Source: Aridibacter famidurans (GTDB lineage: Bacteria; Acidobacteriota; Blastocatellia; Pyrinomonadales; Pyrinomonadaceae). Taken from it: 37,869 bases of DNA. Shown piece by piece: positions 1 to 7,934 of the stretch; positions within the stretch are counted from its first letter, which is position 1; every line of letters begins with the position of its first letter. Location: NCBI GenBank assembly GCA_024103495.1, contig JAGFIQ010000083.1, positions 1 to 37,869 of the forward strand. The letters are read 5' to 3'. The notes beneath the pieces were generated by a model that ran no database searches, was not told the origin of the DNA, and saw only the letters and a list, made by a program, of their open reading frames with translations. Position numbers and translations under genes: made by a program.

Positions 1-47
1 TTCAGGATCTTCAGGATCTGGTTCTCACTGAATCTGCTTTTCCTCAT
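1..47 (-). CDS. IS3-family transposase OrfA, N-terminal fragment (runs off the window)
   Basis: Only 15 codons are visible. They read MRKSRFSENQILKIL, which matches the usual start of IS3-family OrfA proteins (helix-turn-helix DNA-binding subunit, often MKKSRFTEEQI...). An AAGGAGA ribosome binding site lies six bases before the ATG (plus-strand positions 54-60), supporting this start. In intact elements OrfA is followed by OrfB, the DDE integrase domain, joined by a programmed frameshift. Whether this copy is intact cannot be seen. Confidence 0.65.
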   Translation of the reverse strand, partial: MRKSRFSENQILKIL

Positions 48-124
48 TCTCGGTCTCCTTGGTTGTTCTCCATTGTGACCGAAAACTGTATTTATGTCTG
101 GTACTGTTTTAGGGGAGGCTTACA
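1..124 (-). mobile_element. End of an IS3-family insertion sequence (partial)
   Basis: The minus strand carries the first codons of an OrfA-type transposase, and its upstream non-coding tip appears to end at 124, where the minus strand reads TGTAAGCCTCCCC. Starting with TG and lying about 75 bp before orfA is typical of an IS3-family terminal repeat. The rest of the element and its other end lie outside the window, so the inverted repeat cannot be verified and the exact boundary is inferred. Confidence 0.6.
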
Positions 125-280
125 GAAGGTCCAGCACATCTTTCACAATCCACGAAACGCTCAAAATGAATCGTTGACTGCCGACCGGCAAAGTAATACT
201 CTCAGAGTTGGAAATTGAGTCTCGATCCGAACAGTCACCGTATGGTGGTCGTGCTGAAAAGCTAGGGTCGGGACTCTTTT

Positions 281-907
281 TCATTTGGGCCAGATCTCTA
301 CAGAAACCGCCTTTGACCTCAGTATCGATCGATACTCCAGAGCGTCCGACTTCTTTGAATAGCTTCGGGCGATTGCTCCGCAGACCATGTCAGCCAACTG
401 CAGAAGGTTGTTTTTATTGGAATCTTCAAACTTGAGTTTCTTGATGTGACTCGTTCCGGTTGACGATCTCACGTTGCTCCGCAACTGACTTGCAAAACTG
501 CGGCGGAAGTCTCTTGAGCCTGCTCCGTCAACAACAACCGTCGCGTTCTGCAGGGCTTTCCGCGCACTTTTACAAACACGACTACATGCCAGTTCATAAA
601 CTGGATGTGTCGTAGCAGATCGCGAACTAATCAACCTAGCCTTGTCCAGGACGAGCCCGAAAATTTCAAACTCAAGGTCCTTAGCCATGCCAAGAAACCT
701 GAGACGGTTCATCTTTGACGCTTTGTTGAACTTGAACTCCCAGTTCCCCGACACTCCTAGATTCTGCTTCAAGTCTTGAATCCTCTGGTCCGCAGATCGA
801 GCCGCATCCGGATCTTTGAACAAGACAGTTACAACAGTCAGATAAGGGGTTGAACCGCTGTCCAGCTTCAGGCCGGCGTCGCCAGACTCATCAATAAAAG
901 CCAACAT
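281..907 (-). CDS. DUF3800 domain-containing protein
   Basis: A 208-residue protein opening with LAFIDESGDAG, the acidic N-terminal motif of the DUF3800 family, and carrying QLADMVCGAIARSY near residue 170, the family's other conserved block. DUF3800 proteins are thought to have an RNase H-like fold. They are common in phages, islands and near defence genes, and their biochemical role is not settled. The start at 907 puts the motif directly at the N-terminus, but the ribosome binding site is weak. The gene and its flanks are visibly richer in A+T than the operons downstream. It lies between an IS3 end and a tRNA fragment, which suggests it arrived by transfer. No partner gene is visible. Positions 125-280 hold nothing recognisable. 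Confidence 0.8.
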   Translation of the reverse strand: MLAFIDESGDAGLKLDSGSTPYLTVVTVLFKDPDAARSADQRIQDLKQNLGVSGNWEFKFNKASKMNRLRFLGMAKDLEFEIFGLVLDKARLISSRSATTHPVYELACSRVCKSARKALQNATVVVDGAGSRDFRRSFASQLRSNVRSSTGTSHIKKLKFEDSNKNNLLQLADMVCGAIARSYSKKSDALEYRSILRSKAVSVEIWPK

Positions 908-1047
908 GGATCGTGAGGGATGGACGCGTCAGCTGCACTTGAGCATGCAGTTGTGAGAACGCCCATTAGTGATCCCGGAAGATGGGGATCTTGTGCCTAT
1001 GTCCAATGAGTATTGTAAAACATAGTGCAAATAGTCAGGGCAGGCAC

Positions 1048-1142
1048 GATTTCAGGTTCTATGTTTTATATCGAGGATAGGCAAAGATTGGCGAAACAAG
1101 GTCGCACGTTCGAGCCGTGCCGGGAGCACCAGATTTCAGGTT
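1048..1142. repeat. 11-bp direct repeat flanking the tRNA fragment
   Basis: GATTTCAGGTT occurs at 1048-1058 and again at 1132-1142, immediately after the CCA end of the tRNA fragment. The 84-bp offset is about one tRNA plus a short spacer. The first copy is preceded by GCAC, resembling the end of the tRNA fragment. This could be a remnant of a duplicated attachment core or of a tandem tRNA. Confidence 0.4.
1099..1131 (+). pseudogene. 3' fragment of a tRNA gene (candidate attachment-site scar)
   Basis: The sequence folds as the 3' third of a tRNA: T-stem GCACG (1104-1108) pairs with CGTGC (1116-1120) around a TTCGAGC loop, followed by acceptor half CGGGAGC (1121-1127), discriminator A and an encoded CCA (1129-1131). 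The matching 5' acceptor strand (GCTCCCG), D-arm and anticodon arm are not found in the preceding 80 bp. Site-specific integration into tRNA genes leaves exactly such 3' ends at one border. The isotype cannot be assigned without the anticodon. Confidence 0.7.
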
Positions 1143-1169
1143 TGTGATTTCCTGCCGAACCTTTATAAT
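1142..1169 (+). promoter_or_regulatory. Probable promoter of the tRNA-His gene
   Basis: TTGTGA (1142-1147), a 16-bp spacer and a perfect TATAAT (1164-1169) lie 37 bp before the mature tRNA. The predicted start falls near 1176 in a GC-rich discriminator, as is common for stable RNA promoters. A perfect 8-bp inverted repeat (GGCCCGGA, CT, TCCGGGCC; 1177-1194) sits at the transcript start and could be a leader hairpin or the terminator of the lost upstream tRNA, although no T-tract follows it. Confidence 0.6.
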
Positions 1170-1205
1170 GCCCTTTGGCCCGGACTTCCGGGCCGTACAC
1201 TTTGC

Positions 1206-1282
1206 GGCGGCTATAGTTCAGTGGTTAGAGCGCTTGATTGTGGTTCAAGATGTCGAGGGTTCGAATCCCTCTAGCCGCCCCA
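1206..1282 (+). tRNA. tRNA-His (GUG)
   Basis: A full cloverleaf: acceptor GCGGCTA (1207-1213) pairs with TAGCCGC (1272-1278). The anticodon stem CTTGA/TCAAG encloses the loop TTGTGGT with anticodon GTG, and the T-arm is GAGGG/CCCTC around TTCGAAT. The base before position 1 is G (1206) and the discriminator is C (1279), giving the G-1:C73 pair that is the identity element of tRNA-His. CCA is encoded (1280-1282). Confidence 0.97.
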
Positions 1283-1328
1283 TTTATTTTGAGGTCCCAG
1301 GTTTCGAGGACCGGAAGCCCGGGACCGG

Positions 1329-1356
1329 GTTCAAGGCTTCAAGTTCAAAGTGTCAG
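1329..1356. repeat. Heptamer array, four units (GTTCAAG type)
   Basis: Four consecutive 7-bp units of the form GTTCAAG / GCTTCAA / GTTCAAA / GTGTCAG lie 46 bp after tRNA-His. This short, degenerate example belongs to the class of period-7 arrays found at many intergenic positions in this window. The remaining spacer up to 1668 holds no gene. Confidence 0.5.
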
Positions 1357-1668
1357 GATCGAGCGCCTTCGTTGTCTCCAACGGCGGCGCCTGTCTTTTT
1401 GCCGGTCCCGGCCGCACTGTGGGAATGCCGAGGCGTTTTCGGGTGGCGCGGCCGGCAATATTTCCGGGGTTCATCGACCTTATCCCGTTTCGGTGCGTCT
1501 AAGTCGCTGCGCCCCATCGTCGCTCTAAAGAATGCCGGTTCGGAGGCCCTGGAGGAACCGCGTAATTCTTGCATAAGCCGTCGCATTAGTTCTATATTTA
1601 TTAATCTCCATGTTTGCACGGCGGACACCGCAGAAGCTCCGTAAACGGCAGACGAAGGAACAATCCAG
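1357..1668. other. Intergenic leader before the VCBS protein
   Basis: No gene is supported here. An A+T-rich stretch at 1569-1598 (TTGCAT, 18 bp, TATATT) is a weak promoter candidate for the gene starting at 1669, and GAAGGA at 1652-1657 is its likely ribosome binding site. The minus-strand open frame across this region continues antisense into the real gene and looks like a shadow. Confidence 0.35.
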
Positions 1669-2634
1669 ATGAGAAAGTATTTAAACAGGATCCTGACCCT
1701 TTCCGCGTTCGCCGCGTGCATTCTTTTACCCGCCGCAACAGGAGTTTCCCAGGTCAAACTCCGCGACGCGGTCGATCTCGACGGCAATGACAAGGCCGAT
1801 TACATGGTCTTCAGGCCGGAGAACAATGTCTGGTACGTACTGAATGATCAGGGCTTCACGTTCCAGCAGTTCGGCATAGCCAACCTCGACTATATGACGC
1901 CCGGCGATTTCGACGGCGACGGCAAGGGCGACATCGCGGTCTGGCGGGACGAGAACGGCGTCTGGTACTGGCTGAAGAGCTCGGACGGCACCCTTTCGGC
2001 GGCGCAGTTCGGGATCACCGGCGATGAGCCTGTCGCACGCGATTACGACGGAGACGGAAAGACGGACCTGGGGGTCGTTCGAAGAACGAACGGAACGATG
2101 GTCTGGTACTGGTTCAGGAGCTCCGACGGCGGATTTTCAGCCGTTCAGTTCGGAGTAGATTCGGATTTCACGGCCCCCGGCGATTATGACGGCGACGGCA
2201 AGTTCGATCTCGCTGTCCAAAGACCGGGACCGACATCCGGAAGTCAGGCCACCTTTTACATTCTAAGATCCACTGACGGCGGCCTTTCGGCGATCCCCTG
2301 GGGTATAAGCACCGATATGGTCGTCCCGGGCGATTATGACGGCGACGGCAAGACCGACATCGCGGTCGTACGCGAGGGAGCCACGTCCACCGACAATCTT
2401 GTCTGGTACATACTTCAGAGCAGCGACCTGAATTTCCGCGCGGTGAGTTTCGGGATCACGGGTGAAGACCTGAACGTGCAGAACGACTACGATGGCGACG
2501 GAAAGACGGACCTGGCCATCTGGAGGAACAGCGAGGGCACCTTCTACATTCTCAAGAGCACGGACGGAGGCCTTCAGGGGGTCCAGTGGGGATCGCCGGG
2601 AGACTTTCCCGTGGCAAGCTACGACACTCACTGA
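1669..2634 (+). CDS. Secreted FG-GAP/VCBS repeat protein
   Basis: A 321-residue protein with a clear signal peptide (charged MRKYLNR, hydrophobic stretch to about residue 26). The mature part consists of six units of roughly 45-50 residues, each containing a calcium-loop motif of the DxDGDGKxD type followed by hydrophobic strands (IAVWR, LAVQR, etc.) and a WY.L.SSDG...QFG block. This is the VCBS/FG-GAP beta-propeller-like repeat, and the Asp-rich loops resemble calcium-binding EF-hand loops. Such proteins are exported and often bind carbohydrate or other proteins at the surface, but the ligand here cannot be told. No enzyme domain or sorting tail is visible. It appears to be a single-gene unit closed by a strong terminator. 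Confidence 0.85.
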   Translation: MRKYLNRILTLSAFAACILLPAATGVSQVKLRDAVDLDGNDKADYMVFRPENNVWYVLNDQGFTFQQFGIANLDYMTPGDFDGDGKGDIAVWRDENGVWYWLKSSDGTLSAAQFGITGDEPVARDYDGDGKTDLGVVRRTNGTMVWYWFRSSDGGFSAVQFGVDSDFTAPGDYDGDGKFDLAVQRPGPTSGSQATFYILRSTDGGLSAIPWGISTDMVVPGDYDGDGKTDIAVVREGATSTDNLVWYILQSSDLNFRAVSFGITGEDLNVQNDYDGDGKTDLAIWRNSEGTFYILKSTDGGLQGVQWGSPGDFPVASYDTH

Positions 2635-2654
2635 ACGGCAGATCAAAAAAGCTC

Positions 2655-2694
2655 AAGGTTGAAGGCCGGCGATCGGCCTTCAACCTTTTTCTTT
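2655..2694 (+). terminator. Rho-independent terminator after the VCBS gene
   Basis: A perfect 14-bp stem (AAGGTTGAAGGCCG at 2655-2668 with CGGCCTTCAACCTT at 2674-2687), a 5-base loop and a run of T to 2694. It begins about 20 bp after the stop codon at 2634. Because it separates the two genes, the TTG codon at 2693 inside its tail is unlikely to start the next protein. Confidence 0.92.
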
Positions 2695-2728
2695 GCCGGA
2701 AGTTCCTGTAACATTTGCCATTAGCCTG

Positions 2729-3733
2729 ATGGAGACCATTGCGGAAAAGATCGTTAACGGCTTTGCCGGAAAACGCGTTGTGGTCGTGGGGGACCCTGTC
2801 GCCGACCAGTTCCTGCGCGGAACTATCGACCGGGTCTCGCGCGAGGCGCCTGTTTTCATACTTCGCCACGACGAGACCGAGACCGTTCCCGGAGGCGCAG
2901 CCAACGCGGCCGCCAACATCGCTTCGCTGGGGGCGGAGGCCGTGCTGGTAGGCATCGTCGGCGACGACGCGAATGGAGAAGCGCTTGAAAAAGCTCTTGA
3001 AAAGCGCGGGGTAGATCCCGGATTTCTCGTTGTGGACAAGGGCGGTACGACGACGACGAAGGTTCGGGTACTTGCGGGCCAGCATTACGCACAGAGGCAG
3101 CAGGTGATCAGGATCGATTACGGCGGCGGCCGGGCATACGGATACGATCTTTATTCGGAGATGAAGGAGAAGATCGCCATAGCGGCGCAGAACGCCGATG
3201 CGATCATTGTTTCCGACTATTCTTACGGATCTGCGACGCCGGAGATCGGCAACTGGTGCCTGGGAGTTTCGGGGGAGTTCGATAACTGGTACCTCATCGA
3301 TTCCCGCCACAGGCTGGAAAGCTTTGGCGGCGGATCTGCGACGCCCAATCAGGAAGAGGTTGAAGAGATCCTGGGCGAAGGGTTTACCCCGGGTGATTGC
3401 GCGTCCCTCCGCGAGCGGCTGAAACTCGATTCGCTGCTCGTGACCCTTGGAAACCGGGGAATGATGCTTCTGGAGCAGGACAAGCCCCCTCTGGAGATAC
3501 CGGTCGTCGGTTCGGCCGAGCCGGTAGACGTCACAGGCGCCGGCGACACGGTCATCGCTTCATACGCGCTCGGACTCGCCTCCGGACTTAGCTTCGCGGA
3601 ATCGGCGGCCCTTGCGAACCACGCCGGAGGGATAGTCGTGATGAAGCGCGGCACCGCGACGGTCGGCTTTGAAGAACTGATGACCTCGCTGAAAGGGATC
3701 TCGGATGCGGGGACTGCTGCGGGGTCGAGATGA
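2729..3733 (+). CDS. PfkB-family kinase, probable D-glycero-D-manno-heptose-7-phosphate kinase (HldE N-domain homologue)
   Basis: A 334-residue ribokinase/PfkB-family protein. It shows the N-terminal [12 protein letters not shown] strand-loop, the [15 protein letters not shown] substrate motif and the C-terminal [17 protein letters not shown] motif (about residue 270), which contains the catalytic Asp. The family assignment to heptose kinase comes from these motifs and from the next gene, an HldE C-domain-like adenylyltransferase overlapping by 4 bp. In Escherichia coli the two activities are one bifunctional protein, HldE, which makes ADP-heptose for lipopolysaccharide inner core. The ATG at 2729 is chosen because the upstream TTG at 2693 lies in a terminator and adds 12 residues not expected in the family. 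Other PfkB sugar kinases remain possible. Confidence 0.85.
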   Translation: METIAEKIVNGFAGKRVVVVGDPVADQFLRGTIDRVSREAPVFILRHDETETVPGGAANAAANIASLGAEAVLVGIVGDDANGEALEKALEKRGVDPGFLVVDKGGTTTTKVRVLAGQHYAQRQQVIRIDYGGGRAYGYDLYSEMKEKIAIAAQNADAIIVSDYSYGSATPEIGNWCLGVSGEFDNWYLIDSRHRLESFGGGSATPNQEEVEEILGEGFTPGDCASLRERLKLDSLLVTLGNRGMMLLEQDKPPLEIPVVGSAEPVDVTGAGDTVIASYALGLASGLSFAESAALANHAGGIVVMKRGTATVGFEELMTSLKGISDAGTAAGSR

Positions 3734-4227
3734 ACGGACCTCCCTCCCAATTTTCCGCGCCCGTGCTTGAACGCAATCGCCTTGTGGCCCGGGTGGCTGT
3801 CGAAAGGCGCGAGAGGAAAAGGATCGTTCTCGCGAACGGCTGTTTCGATGTCCTGCACGTGGGCCACATACGCTATCTGACCGCCGCACGCGAAGCGGGA
3901 GACTTTCTCGTCGTGGGGATCAATTCCGACGAGCAGGTCCGGCGGCTCAAAGGAAACGGAAGGCCGTTCCTGCCTCAGAACGAACGGGCCGAGGTGATCG
4001 CCTCTCTGAGGCCCGTGGACGCCGTCACCGTTTTCGACGAGCCGACCGTGGAAGAGCTGATCAGGGCCATAAGGCCCGACTTTCATGCCAAGGGTACGGA
4101 TTACACGGAAGAGACGGTCCCCGAACGCGACGTCGTCCGGGAATGCGGCGGCAAAGTGATCATCGTCGGCGATCCGAAGGACCATTCATCGACCGACCTT
4201 TTGGCGTCTGTATCTCGCGATGCCTGA
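3730..4227 (+). CDS. D-glycero-beta-D-manno-heptose 1-phosphate adenylyltransferase (HldE C-domain / RfaE2 type)
   Basis: A 165-residue nucleotidyltransferase. [15 protein letters not shown] (residues 36-50) contains the HxGH signature of the cytidylyltransferase superfamily, and the '[14 protein letters not shown]' region matches the RfaE2 type. The expected reaction is ATP plus heptose 1-phosphate to ADP-heptose and pyrophosphate, in the cytoplasm, supplying lipopolysaccharide or glycoconjugate synthesis. It overlaps the kinase by ATGA, so translation is probably coupled. The two genes thus keep stoichiometry without being fused. No phosphatase (GmhB) or isomerase (GmhA) is visible nearby. 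The length fits stand-alone RfaE2 proteins. Confidence 0.9.
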   Translation: MNGPPSQFSAPVLERNRLVARVAVERRERKRIVLANGCFDVLHVGHIRYLTAAREAGDFLVVGINSDEQVRRLKGNGRPFLPQNERAEVIASLRPVDAVTVFDEPTVEELIRAIRPDFHAKGTDYTEETVPERDVVRECGGKVIIVGDPKDHSSTDLLASVSRDA

Positions 4228-4239
4228 GTTTCCCGCAAG

Positions 4240-4818
4240 ATGACCGACCATCAGTGGAGTTCCAGGAACAAAACGGACCTGATCATCGAGGTATGGGAAA
4301 AACTCGACTGCGAAAGCGTTGGCGCGAGCGAGATCGAGGCAATTGAGACGGTGGTCCGCGAGGTCTACGGAGAGAACGCCGCCGATCCGCCGGTCGTGGT
4401 CGCGAGGCTTCTCGCGGACGAGGGCGCGGTGCTCAGGCATCCGGAGATCCTTGAGCTCGATGTCCGGCGCAGGCTCGATTCGCCGTATGACGCGATGTTC
4501 CGGAACATACTCCGCTACTCGACGTTTGCCGAAGCAGAACGTTCGCTGAGGGACCTGGAGAACCTTCGAAAAAAGCTCGCCGGGAATGAGGACAAGCACG
4601 GCCTCGGCTTGCTGAGGAACCTTGTTTCCGCCGCCCGGGACGAGACAAAGGCCGCAGCCGGAGACAACAGATATTCCCAAAGAGAACGGCGCTACTATTC
4701 AGAGGTCGCGGACTGGTTCTCGATCTGGCTGCAGTCATCGGAGATCTTCGATAGCTGGGTCAAGGTCCGGAAGGCAACGCCGGCGTTTAAAGACGAATTT
4801 GAAAGTGACGGAGACTAA
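4240..4818 (+). CDS. Unrecognised soluble protein between the heptose and lysine genes
   Basis: A 192-residue protein without signal peptide or membrane segment. It is rich in charged residues and predicted mainly helical, with a heptad-like stretch around residues 100-120 (EAERSLRDLENLRKKLAG). I do not recognise the family. It starts 12 bp after the adenylyltransferase stop and ends 3 bp before the dapD start, so it is very likely co-transcribed and perhaps translationally coupled with both. The codon use matches its neighbours, which supports a real gene. The context does not reveal its function. Confidence 0.75.
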   Translation: MTDHQWSSRNKTDLIIEVWEKLDCESVGASEIEAIETVVREVYGENAADPPVVVARLLADEGAVLRHPEILELDVRRRLDSPYDAMFRNILRYSTFAEAERSLRDLENLRKKLAGNEDKHGLGLLRNLVSAARDETKAAAGDNRYSQRERRYYSEVADWFSIWLQSSEIFDSWVKVRKATPAFKDEFESDGD

Positions 4819-4821
4819 AAT

Positions 4822-5652
4822 ATGACGCTTGAGGAGCGTATCGAAGAACTGAACCGGAAGTCGGAATTCGAGCCGGGTGACCGCGAACTTTTCGAAGAGT
4901 TCAAGAATGCTCTGCGACGCGGACTGGTCCGCGCGGCGGAAAAGGACGAATCGGGCGAATGGCATACGAACGCGTGGGTGAAGCAAGGGATCCTCGTCGG
5001 TTTCCGGATGGGAAAGATGTCCGAGATGTCTTCGCCTTCGGACAGCTTTCGCTTCTTCGACAAGGAGACCTATCCGCTTAGGCCCATGTCTCTGGCGGAC
5101 AGCGTACGCATCGTCCCCGGCGGATCCACGATCCGGGACGGCAGTTATGTCGCCCCCGGAGTTGTCTGCATGCCGCCGATGTACGTGAATGTAGGGGCGT
5201 TCGTCGACGAGGGCACGATGATCGATTCGCACGCGCTTGTAGGCTCCTGCGCGCAGATCGGAAAACGGGTGCACCTGTCAGCGGCGGCGCAAATAGGGGG
5301 AGTGCTCGAGCCGGTCGGAGCGATGCCGGTGATAATCGAGGACGACGTGCTGGTCGGCGGAAACACGGGCGTCTACGAAGGAACGATCGTGCGCGAAAGG
5401 GCGGTGCTCGCGTCCGGTGTGATACTCACGCGCTCGACCCCCGTTTTCGACCTTGTGAACGAGAAGGTGATCAAGTCGTCTGCAGAAAGACCTCTGGAGA
5501 TCCCGGCCAATGCGGTCGTCGTTCAGGGATCGAGACAGATCACCTCCGGCTTCGGAAAGGAGAACGGCCTATCACTGTATGCACCCGTGATCGTCAAGTA
5601 CCGCGACGAGAAGACCGACGCGTCGACGCGTCTGGAGGATTACCTCCGCTGA
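4822..5652 (+). CDS. dapD: 2,3,4,5-tetrahydropyridine-2,6-dicarboxylate N-succinyltransferase
   Basis: A 276-residue protein of the usual DapD length (about 274). The N-terminal helical domain is followed from about residue 95 by left-handed beta-helix hexapeptide repeats ([56 protein letters not shown]), including the VLEP motif conserved in DapD. It transfers succinyl from succinyl-CoA to tetrahydrodipicolinate in the succinylase branch of diaminopimelate/lysine synthesis, in the cytoplasm. The next gene is a class I aminotransferase and the one after is asd, so the locus groups three steps of the pathway. An acetylating homologue is possible but less likely given the motif and length. Confidence 0.93.
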   Translation: MTLEERIEELNRKSEFEPGDRELFEEFKNALRRGLVRAAEKDESGEWHTNAWVKQGILVGFRMGKMSEMSSPSDSFRFFDKETYPLRPMSLADSVRIVPGGSTIRDGSYVAPGVVCMPPMYVNVGAFVDEGTMIDSHALVGSCAQIGKRVHLSAAAQIGGVLEPVGAMPVIIEDDVLVGGNTGVYEGTIVRERAVLASGVILTRSTPVFDLVNEKVIKSSAERPLEIPANAVVVQGSRQITSGFGKENGLSLYAPVIVKYRDEKTDASTRLEDYLR

Positions 5653-5710
5653 AGATTTTCGGACGGCGGCTTTTGCCTGCCTCGAACGGCGGCGGTATCA
5701 TCGAGTACTT

Positions 5711-6865
5711 ATGATCGCAACCACTGGCGAAAGCGGATTCCGGCCACCGAAGCGCCTCCAGGGCGTTCAGCCTACGCTGATCAGGCAGATCTTCGAGCGC
5801 GCGTTGCCGGACAGTATCAACTTCGGGCTTGGCGAGCCCGACCTTCCCACCCCCGATTTCATTAGACGCGAAGCTGCGCGCGTGACCGTTGAAGAACAGA
5901 ACGGGTACACGTCGCACGCGGGGCTCCCGGCTCTTCGGCTCCTGATCGCGGAGCAGTATCCGCACCTGGAGCTCGGCCTAAGCGAGGTTTGCGTCACCGT
6001 CGGTTCGCAGGAAGCGATGACGGCGGCATTCCTTGCGATCATCGAGGACGGCGACGAGGTGCTTATCCCCGATCCGAGCTTTCCGGCTTATGAGAACTGC
6101 ATAAAGATATCCGGTGGCGTTCCCGTCACATACAGGCTTCCGGCGGACACAGGTTTCTCGTTCGACGCTGAGGAGTTCCGAAGCAAGATCACACCCAGGA
6201 CCAGGGCCGCGGTCGTGATCTCGCCTTCGAATCCCACCGGGCGGGTGCTGACCGAAGACGACCTAAGGGCGATCGCAGAGATCCTCGACGGGACAGGCAT
6301 TTACCTGATCTCCGACGAGATCTACAACGACCTCTATTTCACCGATGACAAGCCCCGTTCGGCGTCGGAATTTTACGACAACACGCTGATCGTGAGCGGA
6401 TTGTCGAAGTCGCTGAGCATGACCGGCTGGAGGCTGGGATGGCTCGCCGGTCCGCAGACCGAAGTGATCAAGGCTGCGCTTACTATCCACGGTTTCCTTA
6501 CCGTATGCACATCGACGATCACGCAAAAGGCCTCTTTGCTCGGCTGGACCGAGGAGGCGGAAGAGGCGAAGAGGCAGGCGCGGGAAATATACAAGCGGCG
6601 CGGCGAATTCATGATCTCGCAGCTCCGTTCGGAACTGGGCCTCGACGGAACGGATCCCGAAGGGGCGTTCTACACGATGCTCGATGTGCGTGAGCTTGGC
6701 GACGATCTTGATATCGCCGAGAAGTTCCTCAAGAACCGCGTTATCACTGTGCCTGGCAAGGCGTTCGGGCCGGAAGCAGCGGGATTCCTTCGGATCTCAT
6801 TCTGCAACGATGAAGAGAAGATAGCCGAGGGTGTATCGCGAATGAAGGAGGCGCTAGGGCGCTAA
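5711..6865 (+). CDS. Class I/II PLP-dependent aminotransferase, probable succinyldiaminopimelate or aspartate aminotransferase
   Basis: A 384-residue fold-type I aminotransferase. Visible family marks are INFGLGEPDLPTP near the N-terminus, NGYTSHAGLPALR, the SPSNPTGRVL motif binding the cofactor and substrate carboxylate, SDEIYNDLYF, and SGLSKSLSMTGWRLGW with the PLP lysine (about K233). The C-terminal arginine region (FLRISFC) fits substrate alpha-carboxylate binding. In this subfamily aspartate, aromatic and N-succinyl-diaminopimelate aminotransferases are hard to tell apart from sequence. Its position directly between dapD and asd favours a DapC role, converting N-succinyl-2-amino-6-ketopimelate with glutamate. 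This is an inference from context. It starts 58 bp after dapD. Confidence 0.85.
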   Translation: MIATTGESGFRPPKRLQGVQPTLIRQIFERALPDSINFGLGEPDLPTPDFIRREAARVTVEEQNGYTSHAGLPALRLLIAEQYPHLELGLSEVCVTVGSQEAMTAAFLAIIEDGDEVLIPDPSFPAYENCIKISGGVPVTYRLPADTGFSFDAEEFRSKITPRTRAAVVISPSNPTGRVLTEDDLRAIAEILDGTGIYLISDEIYNDLYFTDDKPRSASEFYDNTLIVSGLSKSLSMTGWRLGWLAGPQTEVIKAALTIHGFLTVCTSTITQKASLLGWTEEAEEAKRQAREIYKRRGEFMISQLRSELGLDGTDPEGAFYTMLDVRELGDDLDIAEKFLKNRVITVPGKAFGPEAAGFLRISFCNDEEKIAEGVSRMKEALGR

Positions 6866-6886
6866 GCCGATCGGGGTCAATATCTT

Positions 6887-7924
6887 ATGGCGAAATTAAG
6901 GGTCGGAATTTTGGGATCTACCGGAACCGTCGGGCAGAGGTTCTGCCAGCTACTGGAAGATCATCCGCAGTTCGAGATCTCGGCGCTCGCCGCTTCCGAC
7001 AGGTCCGTCGGAAAACCTTATTCGGAGGCCTGCCCGTGGAAGCTCAAAACGCCGATGCCGAAGAACGTGCGGGGCATCGAGGTCGTGCCGATCACGCCTC
7101 CGCTTGACTGCGACATCGTTTTCTCAAGCCTCCCTTCGGGAGTGGCGCGCGAGGCAGAAGAATCATTCGCGCGCGCCGGTTATCCGGTCATCAGTAATTC
7201 CTCGTGCTTTCGGATGGAAGAGGACGTGCCGCTGATCATCCCGGAGATCAATCCGGAGCACATCGGCCTGATAGACGTTCAGAGGCACAAGCGCGGATTC
7301 GACCGCGGGTTTATCGTGACGAACCCTAACTGCGCGGTAATGTCGTTCGCTCCGCCGCTCGCCGCGCTCGACCGCGCATTCGGAGTGAAGGAAGCGATCG
7401 TCACCACGCTACAGGCGGTCTCCGGGGCCGGATATCCGGGAGTCGCAAGCCTCGACATCATCGACAACATCCTTCCTTACATTGCCGGAGAAGAGCCGAA
7501 GGCCGAAACGGAAGCGCAGAAGATACTCGGTTCGTTCAACGAGGATTCGATCGCGAAGGCGGAGTTCACGGTTTCGGCCCACTGTTTCAGGGTCAATGTC
7601 GTCGACGGCCATACCGCGTCTGTGCGCGTCAATCTGAACAGCACTTCGACCCTGGAAGATGTGATCGACGCGATGAAAAATTTTCCTTCGGCAGGACTTC
7701 ATTCGTCGCCGGAGAGGTTCATAGAGGTTTGCGAGGAGCCTTCGCGTCCTCAGCCACGGATCGACCGGAACAACGGCCGCGGGATGACGATCACGGTCGG
7801 TCGTATCTTTCCGGACAATGTTTTCGATTACGGATTTGTGGCGCTGAGCCACAACACGGTGAGAGGCGCTGCAGGCGCCGCGGTGCTAAATGCCGAACTC
7901 CTTGTCGACCGCGGCATTATCTAG
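6887..7924 (+). CDS. asd: Aspartate-semialdehyde dehydrogenase (archaeal/fungal-type subgroup)
   Basis: A 345-residue enzyme. The N-terminal VGILGSTGTVGQRF is the NADP-binding glycine loop, FSSLPSGVA follows, and TNPNCAV contains the catalytic cysteine (C149). VSAHCFRVNVVDGHTASV carries the conserved histidines. This motif set matches the archaeal-type Asd group more than the Escherichia coli type. It reduces aspartyl phosphate to aspartate semialdehyde, the branch point to lysine, threonine and methionine. It lies 21 bp after the aminotransferase and is probably the last gene of the run begun at 2729, because the next gene is convergent. Confidence 0.92.
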   Translation: MAKLRVGILGSTGTVGQRFCQLLEDHPQFEISALAASDRSVGKPYSEACPWKLKTPMPKNVRGIEVVPITPPLDCDIVFSSLPSGVAREAEESFARAGYPVISNSSCFRMEEDVPLIIPEINPEHIGLIDVQRHKRGFDRGFIVTNPNCAVMSFAPPLAALDRAFGVKEAIVTTLQAVSGAGYPGVASLDIIDNILPYIAGEEPKAETEAQKILGSFNEDSIAKAEFTVSAHCFRVNVVDGHTASVRVNLNSTSTLEDVIDAMKNFPSAGLHSSPERFIEVCEEPSRPQPRIDRNNGRGMTITVGRIFPDNVFDYGFVALSHNTVRGAAGAAVLNAELLVDRGII

Positions 7925-7934
7925 CCCGCCGCCG

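Noticed and set aside
208..435. 75-codon plus-strand frame opposite the DUF3800 gene
   Set aside because: Mostly antisense to the 3' part of a recognisable gene and without motifs.
1177..1194. Perfect palindrome as a terminator
   Set aside because: No T-tract follows and it coincides with the expected transcription start of tRNA-His, so it is only mentioned under the promoter.
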